Part shown: piece after piece, positions 46,721-60,228 of the stretch | How the letters are laid out: each line of letters starts with the position of its first letter | Numbering within the stretch: position 1 is the first letter of the stretch | Origin: Zeus faber | Taxonomy: Eukaryota > Chordata > Actinopteri > Zeiformes > Zeidae | Direction of reading: 5' to 3' | Length of the DNA stretch: 64,000 nt | Assembly (NCBI GenBank): GCA_960531495.1 | Contig: OY482848.1 | Location: 17,562,458 to 17,626,457 of the forward strand | Translations under genes and position numbers: made by a program | Notes under the pieces: generated by a model | The model's input: only the letters and a program-made list of their open reading frames with translations | Database searches by the model: none | What the model was told of the DNA's origin: nothing

Positions 46721-47047
46721 ATAGGAATGGGAGATGATCCGCGGTCTCCCGTGGTGTATCACTCATTTGCCAGCCTGGATTGGACACACGTGGTGGGACT
46801 TGTATTTACATGCATGCCAATTGATGCCAAGCCTGGGGGCACATCCTCGCTGGCAGCCCACCCCCCGCTGGGCCCATTCCGCAGTCTTTGGGGTGAGACA
46901 TCACTCGGTGGGGGTCAGCAGCAATCTGATTGAGGAGGCGGGGGGCGAGGGTGGGGGTGGCCGTTGTTGTGCGAGGTGGGGGGTGGGGAGAGAGGATTAC
47001 CCAAAAGGCTTTGGTCCTGGCATATCCAGACTTGATGGGTGGGTGGA

Positions 47048-47049
<2 letters not shown>

Positions 47050-47137
<88 letters not shown>
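47050..47137. repeat. (GT)n microsatellite
   Basis: About 43 units. Confidence 0.97.
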
Positions 47138-47138
<1 letters not shown>

Positions 47139-47780
47139 GGGAGGGTAGAAGGGGAGATCACATACCCATAGCAACTGCCTTAAACATTATACGAGTGGGC
47201 TTGACCACTCCTATCGAGCTACAAATACATTGGAGATGAGAGAAGGGGTGTGGATGTGGGTGTGGGGGGTTAGTTAGCAGGGGGGCGGCGGCGCTTTATC
47301 ACATCCACTTGATCACAGGCTCAGCTACTATGATCACGCCTAAAAGAGATGGGACTCCAGCCAGCCGGATCCCCCATAGTTAGGCTTTGCTGTTACCATG
47401 GAGTTGTGTGACCACCACCAGCCATAGGTTATGGAGTTTCTATCGGAAACAGTCAGAGCTGCATCCAGCGACACTCAGCCCCGAGTTATCACCCGGCACA
47501 GACGCTCGCATGCAAAAATCCCCTAACCTTGGATATATCAGTTTGGGCGGGGTGGTGGGTGCGGTGGGCGGGGTGGGGGTGCGGTGGGCAGGGTGGGGGT
47601 AATTCATTTTACACAGGTTCTGCCCGTGAGAGGCGAATGCTTTTAGTGATCCGGGTCTGCCGAGGTCTGAAGTGGGCAGATTTATTGAGGAAACTGCCTT
47701 TAACAGAATAGTCCAAGGTCAGCCCCAAACAGCCCAAAAATCAGGCTCCTCATTTCCTTGGTGGCGAAATGAAGGAGAAT

Positions 47781-47783
<3 letters not shown>

Positions 47784-47831
<48 letters not shown>
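47784..47831. repeat. (TC)n microsatellite
   Basis: About 24 units. Confidence 0.97.
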
Positions 47832-47833
<2 letters not shown>

Positions 47834-47851
47834 AAACTCGACCCTCAACCC

Positions 47852-47912
47852 TGGAGTATATATCTGGAGCATAGTATATATCTGGAGCATAGTATATATC
47901 TGGAGTATAGTA
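47852..47912. repeat. 18-bp tandem repeat
   Basis: Unit ggagcatagtatatatct, about 3.4 copies with single-base variants. Confidence 0.85.
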
Positions 47913-49202
47913 CTACAGTGGCGTATCGTTCCTTGAGTCTCTTAAGGGTTATCTTATCTAGGATTACCTAATACGGTGTAGTATAGTATAATATAGTATG
48001 GAGACGTGTAGTATAGTGTAATAGTCTATTTATATATAGGATAGTATAAAGTAGAGGCGTCTCATCATATATTTGTTTATATATATATATATATATATAT
48101 ATACATACTACTGTGTATATATTATATACACAGTAGTTAAAAATAGGATATTTGTATATTGTATTGAGTAGTGGGGTATAGTATAGTATATTCAAAAAAA
48201 CTAACTCTTCTAGTACTGCTTGTTTTCTCGATAATGTTTAGCTGCTGTGACAGAGTTGATTTGATGTTGTTCAAACCATGATGTTTGACACACTCCTTGT
48301 GTGACAAATGTACTTATGGAAAGTTGCTTTGGGCAAAAGCGTCTGATCAATGACAAAGTGTAATGTAATGTAGAGGATGTAGTGTAGTATGGTACAATAA
48401 TAATGATGTAATGATTTGGATATAATAGTACACTCATATCAACCAAGTAAAAAAAATAGCATCTCAGTGATTATTTGCACTGAGAGTTGCTTAGTTACAA
48501 CCTGGTTAGCTCTCCTAATTATCTTATGCACTTGAGCTTTTAATGATTTCCATAATTAAATTAGCCCAAACTGAATTCCTGTCTTCAATCAATTAAAGCC
48601 ACGGCTCCACGCTCATCCATCTTCCAATCAAGACATCAAGAATCCTCGCATCTATTCTCATTTGAGAGGAGAGTGGGTCAAGCAAATTAACTCAGATCGC
48701 ATCCATCCCTGTCGGTTTAATAATACTTTTTTTTTTTTTTTTAAAAGCCTCCATTTTCTCACCTTTGTTACTTTTACATGGACGTGACACAATCTCGGGG
48801 ATTATGGGAGTGGCGAGGGAGACGATTTGGCTGGAAAGATGAAACCTTGCTTCCTACTTATTTGTGCTGTGACCTCCCTGTCCTAATGAAAAACACACTG
48901 TTAGTAGTGTGTGTGTGTGTGTGTGTGTAGGCGCTAGCGGATTAAAAAAAAAAAAAAAAGAAACACATAAAACTGAAGTGCCCATAGAGCTGAGCTGCGT
49001 CGCATGTCATTTATTCTCAAATATTGCTCAAATCCAACTCATTCAACCATCACCTGTGAGTAAAAAGCATTGCAGACCTGGCCTCTTGTCCGTCCTCTCG
49101 GCTCGAAAACATTTTGAGGAAACCTTGAATGAAGTACTTGTAATGGGCACACACAGAAAAGGGCACACACTTAAACATGCCAGTGCATACAGTATACAGT
49201 CA

Positions 49203-49203
<1 letters not shown>

Positions 49204-49292
<89 letters not shown>
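49204..49292. repeat. (CA)n microsatellite
   Basis: About 44 units. Confidence 0.97.
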
Positions 49293-49294
<2 letters not shown>

Positions 49295-49784
49295 TTGCAC
49301 TTTTGAATTTTGCAAATATACTGTACGTTATCCCTTGAAAGACAACACGGAAGTTTGCCTCGACATCACCAGGTACCTGCGCTGTTTCAACATGTCATTT
49401 CCTTTGTTTTATGCTGTTTGTACTTCTCCATCACAGGATGAATTGCTTCGAAGGGTTTTTGCTAAAATGTATTCTACAACCTTGTACAACATACGTACAA
49501 TCTTTAGTGGCTTCACTGTAGATACTGTAGAGAGGAAACGGCAGCGGTTGCCAAGGTGCCCGGATAGTTATTTAACCCTCATTGGAGGAGAGAGAAGCCG
49601 AGGGCAGCGCAGCCTTTTCACATGCTGCTCTCTCTGTCACTGTTGTGTCCTCTCGTCCCTACACTCCCAATTACAAAATAGGGTTTCTCTGAAAGTGCTC
49701 TTTTTCTTTTGTAAATGTGGAGGCTCAGACATGCTCCCCAAGCAGAGAGTACATGTATGTATGGATATAGGTGTGTGCCTATAG

Positions 49785-49786
49785 AC

Positions 49787-49849
<63 letters not shown>
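49785..49849. repeat. (GATA)n microsatellite
   Basis: About 16 GATA units; a short GACA block follows at about 49886-49905. Confidence 0.96.
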
Positions 49850-51499
49850 AGTTTGTGGTGTTAGAAATAGGATAGATAGATAAGCAGACAGACAGACAGA
49901 CAGACATATGTGCCAACACATTCCCATAGTTCTCTGCTAGAGGGAGACACCTGTCCCGTCTCTCCCGCTTGCTCTGTCTGGCCGTCTGTCCGTTGCCAGG
50001 ACAGCGGTCCGGTGCGCTCCAGTGCAGTTGGCATTGAGAGCTGCCCATCTGCCCGAGTTGACTCGTTCGCTCCCACACCGCTTGTCCAGCAGGACCGAAT
50101 GTGCCATGGAGTCCTGGCATGGTTCCCCGAAATGTCAACCTGGCGTGACAAACCCCGGGCCTGGCCCCCTTGGCCCTCACAGACCCGGCATTGTGGGGCA
50201 ATGCCCTCGATCAGACCGGGAGCCAGGAACATGCCAGGGCAACAACAACCGCTGATCGACTACCGGGGCGCTGCCATCTTGTCCTGGGTGGGCAGAGCTT
50301 GTTTGGTCAGGCAGAGAATGACCGCTCATTACTGGACCCCGCGTCTTTGCGAAAACGTGGCGGCACACCAGATGATAAAGAGTAGTTGGACAGAAATGTG
50401 GCATCGCAACCAAGAAATTCAATTTTGGACCCGGGTCAGGCCCCGCACTGAAACAATATAATCCCACGTAAAATATTCGGACAAGTGAACAATTTGTAAC
50501 TTGGCATCGGGTCCTCCTGCTGAAAGACAATGGACCCGGTGACCCACCAGGCACAACAAACCCTCTGTTGGACCGACCAGATGCACTCGGTGCTGCTGTG
50601 AGCGTCTCATGTCGGCGGACGCTGCCCTGCCGCCCCAACGGCACAGCGCCTGCGAGCGCTCATTAAGGCGGGGAGCGGTGACCGCCAGGAGACAGCGGAG
50701 CCTGGCGGCGGTGAACAGCCAGTGTCCGGTCGAACCTTCCCCTTCCCCTCTGAACGGAGCGGGGACAACTACAGCGCAGCTCCACTTGTCCTTGTTTAGT
50801 CCTGTTGAGTCTGGAGTTGAGTGTGTGTATGTGTGCACGTGCACTTGTCTGGCAGCTTATCCATTCCCAGTACAGCACCGTACACGTGTGAGTGTGTGTG
50901 AGTGTGTGTGTGCTGGAGCTGTGGAGAGCCGTGACAGGCGGACCGCCACATGCAGCCAGGCCGAGTGTATGGCACAGCGCTACCTGTCATAACACGGGGC
51001 GCTTTAAAGCCCTGGAGCCGCCACCGGACAGCCGAGGTAGAACTTGGCAAGAGGGCAACGCGGGGCCAGCAGAAGGGGATAAAGAAGGAGGGGGAGGGCG
51101 GGGGGGCATATGTCATAGCAGGGAAAATGAGGACAGAATAGCGAGGAGGAAAGATGAAGAAAGAGTGAAATCTCCCCGTGTTAAAGGAAGGGTGGGGAGG
51201 GGGGAAAAAAGGGGGAGGAATGGGCGAGGGGAATGGAGGGAGCTTGTCTTTCACCCTGCATTCCTCCCAACGCAGCCAGCCAGAGAATCCACGAGGAGCA
51301 GGAAGAGGAGGGAGGCGGCAGGGCAGCGTGGCCGGCGCTGCTTCATTTCTCGTCTTTGTCCGACGACGTTTTCGAAAAGGGACGAGCGCCGTCCCCTCCT
51401 GTCTCCTGTCTCCCCCCTCCATCATTTTTCTTTGCGGGGGTACGATGTTGTTCCCCGCATTCCCAAAGTGGCCCGCAGCCGCAGAAACCGTACAGATGA

Positions 51500-52080
51500 A
51501 TTCACTTAGGCAGGCACGGCCAGCAATTAAAGCAGTGGATTAAGAGTGATTGCATTTTGTGTCCTGAGGAGGCGCTGCCTGCCATCTTTAGAGGTCTCAT
51601 TAACATGGCTGCCGTGGGCCACGCTTAGCACTGCCGCAGGCTGTTAAAAAATAATGGAGACATTACAAACCTTAATGTCTCCTACCTGGAGTGGGGGAGG
51701 GGGGGGCATTGTATAATCACTATTGTGACAGACCACAAGCCCCCAGTTGTGAGAAATGGAAAGGTTGGATGGAGATAACCCTTCTTCTGACCAGGCCCCA
51801 GTGTTTTTTGATCAGGCGCTGCACGTGGTGAGTCAGAGCAGCTGGATTTCATTAATTGAGTGCTGGCAGCGCTCTGCTCTGGCGGCAGGGTGAGTCACAC
51901 TTCTCTCCCTGATATCATCTTCCAACCATAACTACAAATAATTATTCACTCAAATCCATTACCAGGGGTCAATCAAGTTCCCCAATCACTTCTAAAGTCC
52001 AATTACTGGCGCCAAGGCACTGTTCGTGCCTTGCTGCAGATGAAGGCCTGGCCCACAGGCCGCCCAGTAAATTACACATG
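51500..52080. promoter_or_regulatory. candidate conserved non-coding element
   Basis: Non-repetitive sequence with many motif-like stretches (tgagtca, ttcattaattgag, caattaaag, gccaaggcac...gtgccttgc inverted repeat) between microsatellite-rich DNA. A regulatory role is inferred. Confidence 0.3.
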
Positions 52081-52088
52081 GCACACGG

Positions 52089-52128
<40 letters not shown>

Positions 52129-52670
52129 GTGAGAGAGAGAAGTGGGTAATGAAGCAAAGGCGCGCACACACTGGCTCTTCCTGGGCATTTTGACCACAGC
52201 AACTCGCAGCCTTCATCAGGTTAAACAGAACTGGCCATGGCAATATCACACACTTCAAATACCAAACGTGTCATTATTCTGTGTCTGAGCTCCTTCCAGT
52301 GTCCACACCACATGCTGCAAGGTCCACTGGAGCAGTAGGAGTAATGAGACATCTCCGCCATGATGGGCTTCATAGGAAAGCTGTACTGCAGCCCATCACG
52401 GTGGAATACTGCATGAGTGTTTGCGTCCAAAATGGTACACGTGACACGCGGACACACACTTGTGTATTCACGGTCAAAACACACACACCCACACAAACAC
52501 TCTCAGCATCGCCAGTCCAGTCCAGTCCAGTCCACCCCCATTAGCGTGTGGCTCCCCGGATCGCTTTGCAGCTGTCTTGAAACCGAGCCCTTAGCCCGAA
52601 GGAAACGCTGCTCACACACTCATCTGTCACGGCAGAGAGATGGCAGCGCAGCCAGCAGAGCAAGAAAGGA

Positions 52671-52735
52671 AAGAGAGAGAGAGCGAGAGAGCGAGAGAGA
52701 GAGAGCGAGAGAGCGAGAGAGAGAGAGAGAGAGAG
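52671..52735. repeat. (GA)n repeat with GAGC interruptions
   Basis: GA units regularly broken by GCGA. Confidence 0.9.
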
Positions 52736-54529
52736 CTGCATGTGTAAGATATGTAAAAGGAACACAGCTCGGCAGGAGGGATTGGTCGCTTGGTATTGGT
52801 TATAAGGTGGTGGGAGGGATGGGGGGATGTGGGGGGAGGGGGGTGTCAGGAGAGCAAACAGGGCTTTGTCCATGAGACGACCATCAGACGAGCGGTTGTA
52901 GCGCTGTGTGTTCGCGCGTACAGGCGGAGGCTCTGGAGGCGGGGGGCTGTTTTGACATTTCCCTGGGTGTCAGACGTCCGTCTCGCTCTGATCCGACCAG
53001 ACAACGGTCAAAACACAACACCGCCGCGGCCCACAACAAACACGCACAAACATTGTGCCCCCATTACGCTGCCCGCCCCATCGACTGACATTTGGAGACG
53101 CCCATTGTTCGGCACTAATTGCTGACATTGGGGGTTTTTTGGGTTTTTTTTCCCAAGAGGGAAAAACTGACTTTGGGACTGGCAAATTGCAATCATATGA
53201 GGACAGAACATTTGTTTGTTTTTGCACCAGGACGGCATCTTACCAGCAGACTGCTGACACAAAGAAAAGACTGTCAATAGAAAAAAGCCTCACCATTAAA
53301 CACAGAAAATTCTTCCTACCTCATCAAAGAGTCAGTCTCTGTCCTCTGCTTACATTCAAGAGCTCTCCCCTAATGCTTAACACATGTGGACGGGTCCTGT
53401 ATTTGGGCTAAAATGACTGAACATGATATGGCAGCCTTTGAGTTAATCTTCCACAAAAGAAAACCGCACAATGTGTTTACACTGGAGCCTGTGTTTGCGT
53501 GCGTGCGTGCGTGTGTGTGCGTGCGTGCGCGCAGAGTGTGTCTAGGACGGCCTGTTCCCTTCGTGAAGCCAGATCCTTACAGTGTGTCGGAGTGTGTGTC
53601 AGCATGATGGAGGAGAAGGGTGCTACTTAGACCTAATGAATCCATCTGCATTCAAGGGGCATTCCTCCGCCTGTACGCAGGCCGGGGCTGAATGGCTGCG
53701 ACTCAGGAGCGGCTCCAGCTGCTCCTTGTGGGGAGAAAGCACAACGGTTAAGAAAAAAAATAAATAAAATTTTTTAAAAAGGAGAAAGCGGTGAAACAGC
53801 GATATAGCTTTGGAGTTTTTGACGCGACGTCTAAGAGTGTTGAGATCCTTTTGCAGCAGCCATGGTTGGTAAATTCAAAACTGCAATCAAGGAGGCAGGG
53901 CTCACTGTAATTTATTTTTTAAAGCACAGTTTATCTGGTTTGAGCAGGGGAGCGGCTGTTCTATGACCTGGCACCTGACACGGCTATAACAGAGCTGGGG
54001 AGGAGGTTATTTGGGAAAGAGGCAGCATCAGTGGAGTTGGCACTGAGGGGCTGGTGTGATTAGCATAATGAAGCAGGGAACCGTGTGGGATCTGGGAGAC
54101 CTCTAGTGGTAAACCAGAGGAACTTGCATAGTAAACGTCAACTCCTTGAGGGATGGAAACAGGGGCCTCAAAGTCATATACCTGGAGGCCACTGGCCAGG
54201 TTGTCTTCTCCAAGCGTTTAAAAAAAAAAAAAAAAAAAAATCAAGTGAAAAATCAGCTTTTTGTTTTTCATTCAACGCCTAATCATAAAGCAATCTGTTA
54301 TATTCTGAAAAAATCAATGTGTAGATAGATGATGATAGATGCGTAATTAAATGTTGTGATTTTTAAATTGATCTCCGCAGATTTAGACCCGAGACCCCTG
54401 ATGTAAATGAATAGGCCGATGTGGTGTTTTCTTCAGACAACTTTAAACATTTCCATTTACATATTAAGCACAAAATCAAGAAGCGAGGAAAAAAATATCT
54501 AGAAAATCTTTAAACAAAAGCGATTAATA

Positions 54530-55062
54530 TTCATTTGTTTGAGTTTATTAATACTTTTTTATACACTTCATTCCAACAATAACAAATGAAATACACATTA
54601 AAATCACATCTACAGTTCCTAAATTAAATATTTTCAAGGCGGTAGAAATGAAATTGGCACCAGACCACAGTAAAAACTGCTACCGCCCTCCCTCCGTCAG
54701 TCCAAACAGTCTAAAGCTGTTGTGCTGTGTGCGGTGAGCAGGCAAGGAGGCCAATCATTATCTTAACCACAACCATTAGAAACGCTCCCAACATGTTGCC
54801 TCGGGTTTTAAAATGGGGAGAGAGAAAAAAAACACCATCGTACACAGTCCACCGAGCCTGTGAGCAATGTGATAATACCGCAACGACAACCTTAAAGTGT
54901 TCCCGTTCAGGTCGAGCTTTGTGCCACTCGCTCCGTGCCCCAAAACCGCAGAATCAGGGTCAGATTTCCCAACTGCCTCCTTTTTGCTCAGCAACCATTT
55001 AGGACCTGTTCCAACACCGTCCACGGTCTCCATCCTGCCTAGAATTAAACTGATGAAGATTA
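54530..55062 (-). other. mmaa: mmaa 3' UTR with poly(A) signal
   Basis: About 530 bp after the stop codon. AATAAA on the minus strand (TTTATT at 54544-54549 on plus) is a plausible poly(A) signal, so the transcript would end near 54520-54535. The end point is inferred. Confidence 0.5.
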
Positions 55063-55359
55063 TTATGATGACGGTAAGGTAGAGGAGAAGGCTTTAAGGA
55101 GAAGGTCGGCAGCCAGGCCCGGGGAGATGGCTCCTCTGGTGACCTGGTCCTCGAAGTGGGGCAGCTCCCTCTGGACGGCGGGGTGGCTCTGGAAGTGGCG
55201 CAGGACGCTCTCCTGGATCAGACTCCACATCCAGACCTTCTGCTGCGCCCGGCGCCGGTGCTGCAGCTCGCCGCTCGCCAACGCGCCGGCGCAGAACGAC
55301 TCCATCTTGGCCCAGAGTTCGGAGACGCCCTCCCCAGTCTGGGAAGAGACGCGCACCAC
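55063..55359 (-). CDS. mmaa: mmaa terminal coding exon 6: C-terminal dimerisation region
   Basis: 297 nt including TAA. It encodes [20 protein letters not shown], then helices ending [18 protein letters not shown] and [23 protein letters not shown]. The C-terminus matches MMAA (KVWMWNLIQESVL, SPGLAADFLLKAF in human as I recall). The acceptor is tcactgtgcag|GT. Confidence 0.95.
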   Translation of the reverse strand: MVRVSSQTGEGVSELWAKMESFCAGALASGELQHRRRAQQKVWMWSLIQESVLRHFQSHPAVQRELPHFEDQVTRGAISPGLAADLLLKAFSSTLPSS

Positions 55360-56434
55360 CTGCACAGTGACAAGATAGATGCACAAATAAAGTAAACATG
55401 AACAAACGTTGCCCACTCCTCCCTTAAAGCAAATCACAAGAATCTATTCTGACCACAGTAATAGTACAGTACAGTAGGAATAGCCATTACACCACGTCTA
55501 GACTTCCCTGTCGGCTGCCTGTTGGAGTTGTCTTTTACTTTTGGTTTGGACTTGGCAACATGTGAGACAGTATCCATGGAGATAAAGAAATCAATCCCAC
55601 GTGCAGAAACGGGCACAAGGTCGCCGTCCAGTCAGAACGTTTTTCTGTTTATTCAAACATTTTTTTTTTCCCCCCCCCCCCCAAGATTTCCAAGACTAAA
55701 TTTGATCATTCCTGGTACAGCAGCGAGAGGCAGCGTTTGAAGTAGGGGAATAAGAGAAGGGAAAAGTTCAATGAAACCGCTTGGTCAGGTTTTAACAGCC
55801 ATCTATAAATAAATAAATAAATAAAATTAAAAAAGCATTTTGATCGGAGTCTCAAAGAGCCTTCACACGTTTTATTCGGAGGAACACAACTGACCCCCTG
55901 CCCACCTGCCCACCTGCAGAGCAGCGGAGGTGAGGAAGTTGAAGGAGAGAGAATGCAAAGAAGAGAAGCCCGGGGCAGACTTTAAACATCAAATACACCG
56001 CACCGATGGCAGCCGCCACCACCAGACTGGTTTAGATATATTTAAATATCTATTAGCTGAAGAAAAATGGCTGCAAATGGATGGATTTGATGTTTGGCTC
56101 ATTAGCAAACTGAGGAAAACTGTGATTATTAATCAGCTACATACTGGCTCATCACTTCCAACATTTAGTCGGGGCATTTAATCAAATCATCGAGCCTAAT
56201 TTTAGAACTTCCTTTTGCCCAAAATGGGTTTTTTCAGTCTGAAGATTTAAAATTGCATTTCATTACATCACATCAGTTAGCAGAAGCTTCCCTCAGAAGC
56301 TGCTTCATCACCTCAGTCGTCATCTGCAAAGCCTCGCACTGTGACAGCGCCACAAATATGAGAAAGAAAAGAGAGACAGATGGACTAGGTGTAAGAGTTT
56401 GGCTTTTGCTATCTGTGCTTAGAACCCCGATAAC

Positions 56435-56474
<40 letters not shown>

Positions 56475-57575
56475 TGTAGCCCGGATCCTTCTGGGGACGT
56501 TCAGCTGACGATAGCTGCATCACTGGCATCCACTGGAGACCACTGTGCCAGAGCAACTTGGTCATACTGGACCAAGGCCTGTTTAACCGTCCAGGGGGCG
56601 GTTGAGACAGCTCATCTTTTGTTTTGCTATTTGGAGTTTACGTGTTTTTGTTTGGGACTGCAATGCATTGCCTTTTTGGTTGTATATTTGCATGTTAAAG
56701 GGGGATTCGGACGCCTGGCCCTTTGGATTAACATTTTGTTTAATTTGTGATTACTGAACAAGGACAGTGACACTGCACATCATTTCTCAGAGGGACATTT
56801 TGGGCAGTGATATGAACTGTGAGGTTTTCTTTTGTTTGATTGACCGAATAAATAGCGATTTGTTGCAAATCTGCTTTAAGTTCTGATGTGTTTTGAGTCC
56901 AACTAGGAGTAATTTGCACTATATTCCTGAACTTGTTTTGAGGTAACTAGGCTGAGCCTGTCAGCCGATTGTTACAGCATAAGGAAAAGGAGTCCCAGAG
57001 TTTTAAGGTTTCTTAGGTGTATAGAGGGGGGGACGAGGGTGCTCTTGTGGTGGAGAGATCGGTGGAGGTCGGGTCCTGGGTGTGACCTGAAGAGATGCGA
57101 GTCTTTAGTGGAAATCCACCGTCGCGGCGCTGGGGAAGGGGGGAGGCGCGACTGGGACTGGGACCAGGGAGGCGGAGGGAGGTTTGGGACCTGTGGTTGT
57201 ACCGCCCTGTAAACCAGCACCGGGGTCTTAAATTTGAGAGGAGCAGAGAGGTGGGAGGAAGTCACTGAAGAGTGGAGAAGCCGAGAGAAGCGTTCAAGCA
57301 GAATGTACCTGAGGGGAGTGACCATATATTTTTTTAATCCCACAATTTAGATAATTAGCAACAAATAAAAAATAGAAGGGGGGGAATAAAAAAAAAAAAA
57401 TCACCCTTCATCGCATCTCTAAAGACAAGTATCCAGAAGACTCCTTAAGGCTCGTTTTGCTTGTAACGCATCACTGCATTTTGACCCATATATTCCAAAC
57501 CACTAATCCATGGTGGGAAACCCGAGGCAGGTGGATAACACAACCATGGAGAGAGAGAGAAAGCGAGGGGGAGTG

Positions 57576-57616
<41 letters not shown>

Positions 57617-57693
57617 GAAATTGTTTTAGGCCCTGACCAAGTAGAGATACGACTAAGCGGAAAGCAATTGAAGAATTGAAGATAAGGATGTAC

Positions 57694-57756
<63 letters not shown>

Positions 57757-58336
57757 AATGGAATTGGGGGAGGGGGAGGGGGAACGAGGCCTTTATCTGA
57801 CTGTGTGGGCTTTTAATCAGGAAAATGCATGACACAGCAGCCTGGCGCTCATAGCAGCGGTAGCTAAAGTGGGGGGGGGTTAGGGTGAGGGGTGTGTGCG
57901 AGCGTGAGGTTGGGGTGGGAGGGTTGCTTGGCAGTGTGCCAGGCGGGCAGATGCTGCATTGGTCTGGGGAAACAAAGGACAAGGCCTGGGAAGCGGGGGA
58001 GACGGGCCGTGCGGGGTGGGGTGAGGGACTGCAGGAGTGATTCCACCGACCTATGACATCATCACATCGCCATCGACAACAACAACCCACCCAGCCACCC
58101 ACCCACGAGGTCAGCGAAACGCAGCGGGATGTCTGGTTGGGTCGGCCAATAGTGTGAGCTTGTGTGTGTGTATGGGACAGTGGAATGCAAATAGTTCCTC
58201 TGTCCAGCGGGTGAAGTACTGAGAAACCCCCAATAAAGTACTGATTTCACTTTGTATCTGATCAATGATGGCGTCCATAGATCGACCCCCCTTTTGTCTG
58301 GGAGGCCTGGGAATTAAAAAAATAATAATAATAAAT

Positions 58337-58411
<75 letters not shown>

Positions 58412-60196
58412 CCCCCCCCAACACACTAAACTATAAAAAGAAGGCGATTACTGGCTCCTCTTCCACACCAGTACGGCAAAGCTCTGCTGTACTTTGGAGA
58501 CTGGAAATTGAAGAAGTCGCAGAATTATTGAAAAAAATGTGTAATACAACTTCATGCTCTCTGTCTGAGTAGCATTGGCTGTTACATCATCTGAAGCTGG
58601 CGCTCTGCAGAACCCTTTTTCACAAATGCAAAACTCGGAGGATAAAAAGATGAATAAATTGCCCAAACAGATAAACCTGCATTGATTTTTGACTGAGGAA
58701 AGAAGACACACACACCATGCTTACCTTGGGGTACCAGGACTTGGACTTCTTCCGGAGCAGTTTGAGGGCGCTGGTGTACTCGGCCTGTATCCTCCTGGCC
58801 GGCACCACCAGGTCTCCATCCGACTTGGTCACCACCACCAGGTCGGCCACCTCAATGATGCCCCTCTTAATGCCCTGAGAGGAGGGAGCAGGACGGTCAC
58901 GAAACCAGAACAAATCTGATGTCCAGACGTGTAAGCTGCATGAGGGGTCTCTGGAAAGACAGAACTATGGTTTTGTGACTAAACGTTTGTCTGGAGAGGG
59001 TCCCGCTGCTCCAACACACATGGGCATTTCATGCATTTTTTTTGCATTTCATGTGAAGAAATGGGATAAATAATAGTAACGCAAAACATAAAATTTGTTT
59101 GTATTTGTTTTTTAGTCTAATATGTTTTCAATTGGTATTGCAACCAAGGAAAAGCCAATAAATTCTTCCCTCAGTTCTTCCTCTGTACAATCGACTTATT
59201 TTATTATATGAATTGAATTGCATTGTTTTTCACTGACCTGCAGTTCGTCGCCCCCTGCTGGTGGGATCAGTAACACAAACATGTCCACCATGTCGGCCAC
59301 CGCAAACTCTGACTGACCCACACCTGACCGTCGGCATAATAGCAAATGTCAGAATTGTGAAACTTTGAAATAAATGAAAGACCTGGAACTATACTCTTCC
59401 TATGCTCATTTGGTGGACACGTACAACTGGGCATCCCAGTCGCTTACCGACAGTCTCCACGAGGACTATGTCGTATCCTGCCCCTTCACATAGAACTATG
59501 GCCTCGTTGGTGGTCCTGGTGACCCCACCCAGTGTGCCAGAGGTGGGGGACGGCCGGATGAAGGCGTTCATGTCCCTGGACAGCTCCGTCATACGGGTCT
59601 TGTCTCCCATTAAAGAACCTGGAGTCACAGTTCACTTGTAACACAGACTCATGTAACACAGACTAAATGAATGGCTTCTGCAAAGTGGTAGTGTAAAATA
59701 AATGTGCAATAGACAGTACTATGACATATCCACAATTGTGTATCATAAACAATTAAATTAATAAAAATTAACTTGCAACTGCTGGAACAAAAGGTGTATT
59801 TAAAACTTAAAATTTGAAATTAAGATGTTCCATATTTGACAACGTTCCACATTTCAATTATACTCATGAATCTATCTTAGACATTCAAATATTATTAGTA
59901 GTAACATTCATTTGATAAGCATCCATGACCAGATTTTACCTCCTGTAGTGCAGGAAGACGGATCCACGGCGAGCACGGATACTTTGTGTCCCCGTCCGGT
60001 CAGCATCTTCCCCACCACCTCGATGAAGGACGACTTGCCAGCTCCGGGAGGACCAGAAAGACCTGCAACATAAAAAGGAGCTGAAATCAACAAGTCATCC
60101 CAGTAGTTTAAACCATTACCCCCAACTCTCAACCCACTCTCAGCAGGTGATGTTTTACCACATGCAAATCAATCAAATAAATACCCCAAAATATTG

Positions 60197-60228
<32 letters not shown>

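Larger units (their letters stand above)
42851..54529. other. intergenic region between convergent znf827 and mmaa
   Basis: No protein-coding gene is recognised. It holds a SINE (43650-43983), CpG-rich sequence (44290-44520 and especially 46470-46720), C/T-rich low complexity (45540-46110), microsatellites (47050, 47784, 49204, 49785, 52089, 52671), an 18-bp tandem repeat (47852-47912), a perfect palindrome (48107-48137), GC-rich sequence of unknown role (49900-51400) and AT-rich blocks that could be conserved enhancers (48455-48620, 51500-52080). Long frames here coincide with low-complexity DNA. Confidence 0.6.
55360..58724 (-). other. mmaa: mmaa intron 5
   Basis: A 3.37-kb intron. It contains an AT-rich block near 55980-56210 that may be conserved, an AAT repeat (56432-56474), a candidate solo LTR (56475-56976), GA repeats (57582-57615, 57700-57752) and a TA repeat (58340-58410). 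No coding sequence is recognised. Confidence 0.8.
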
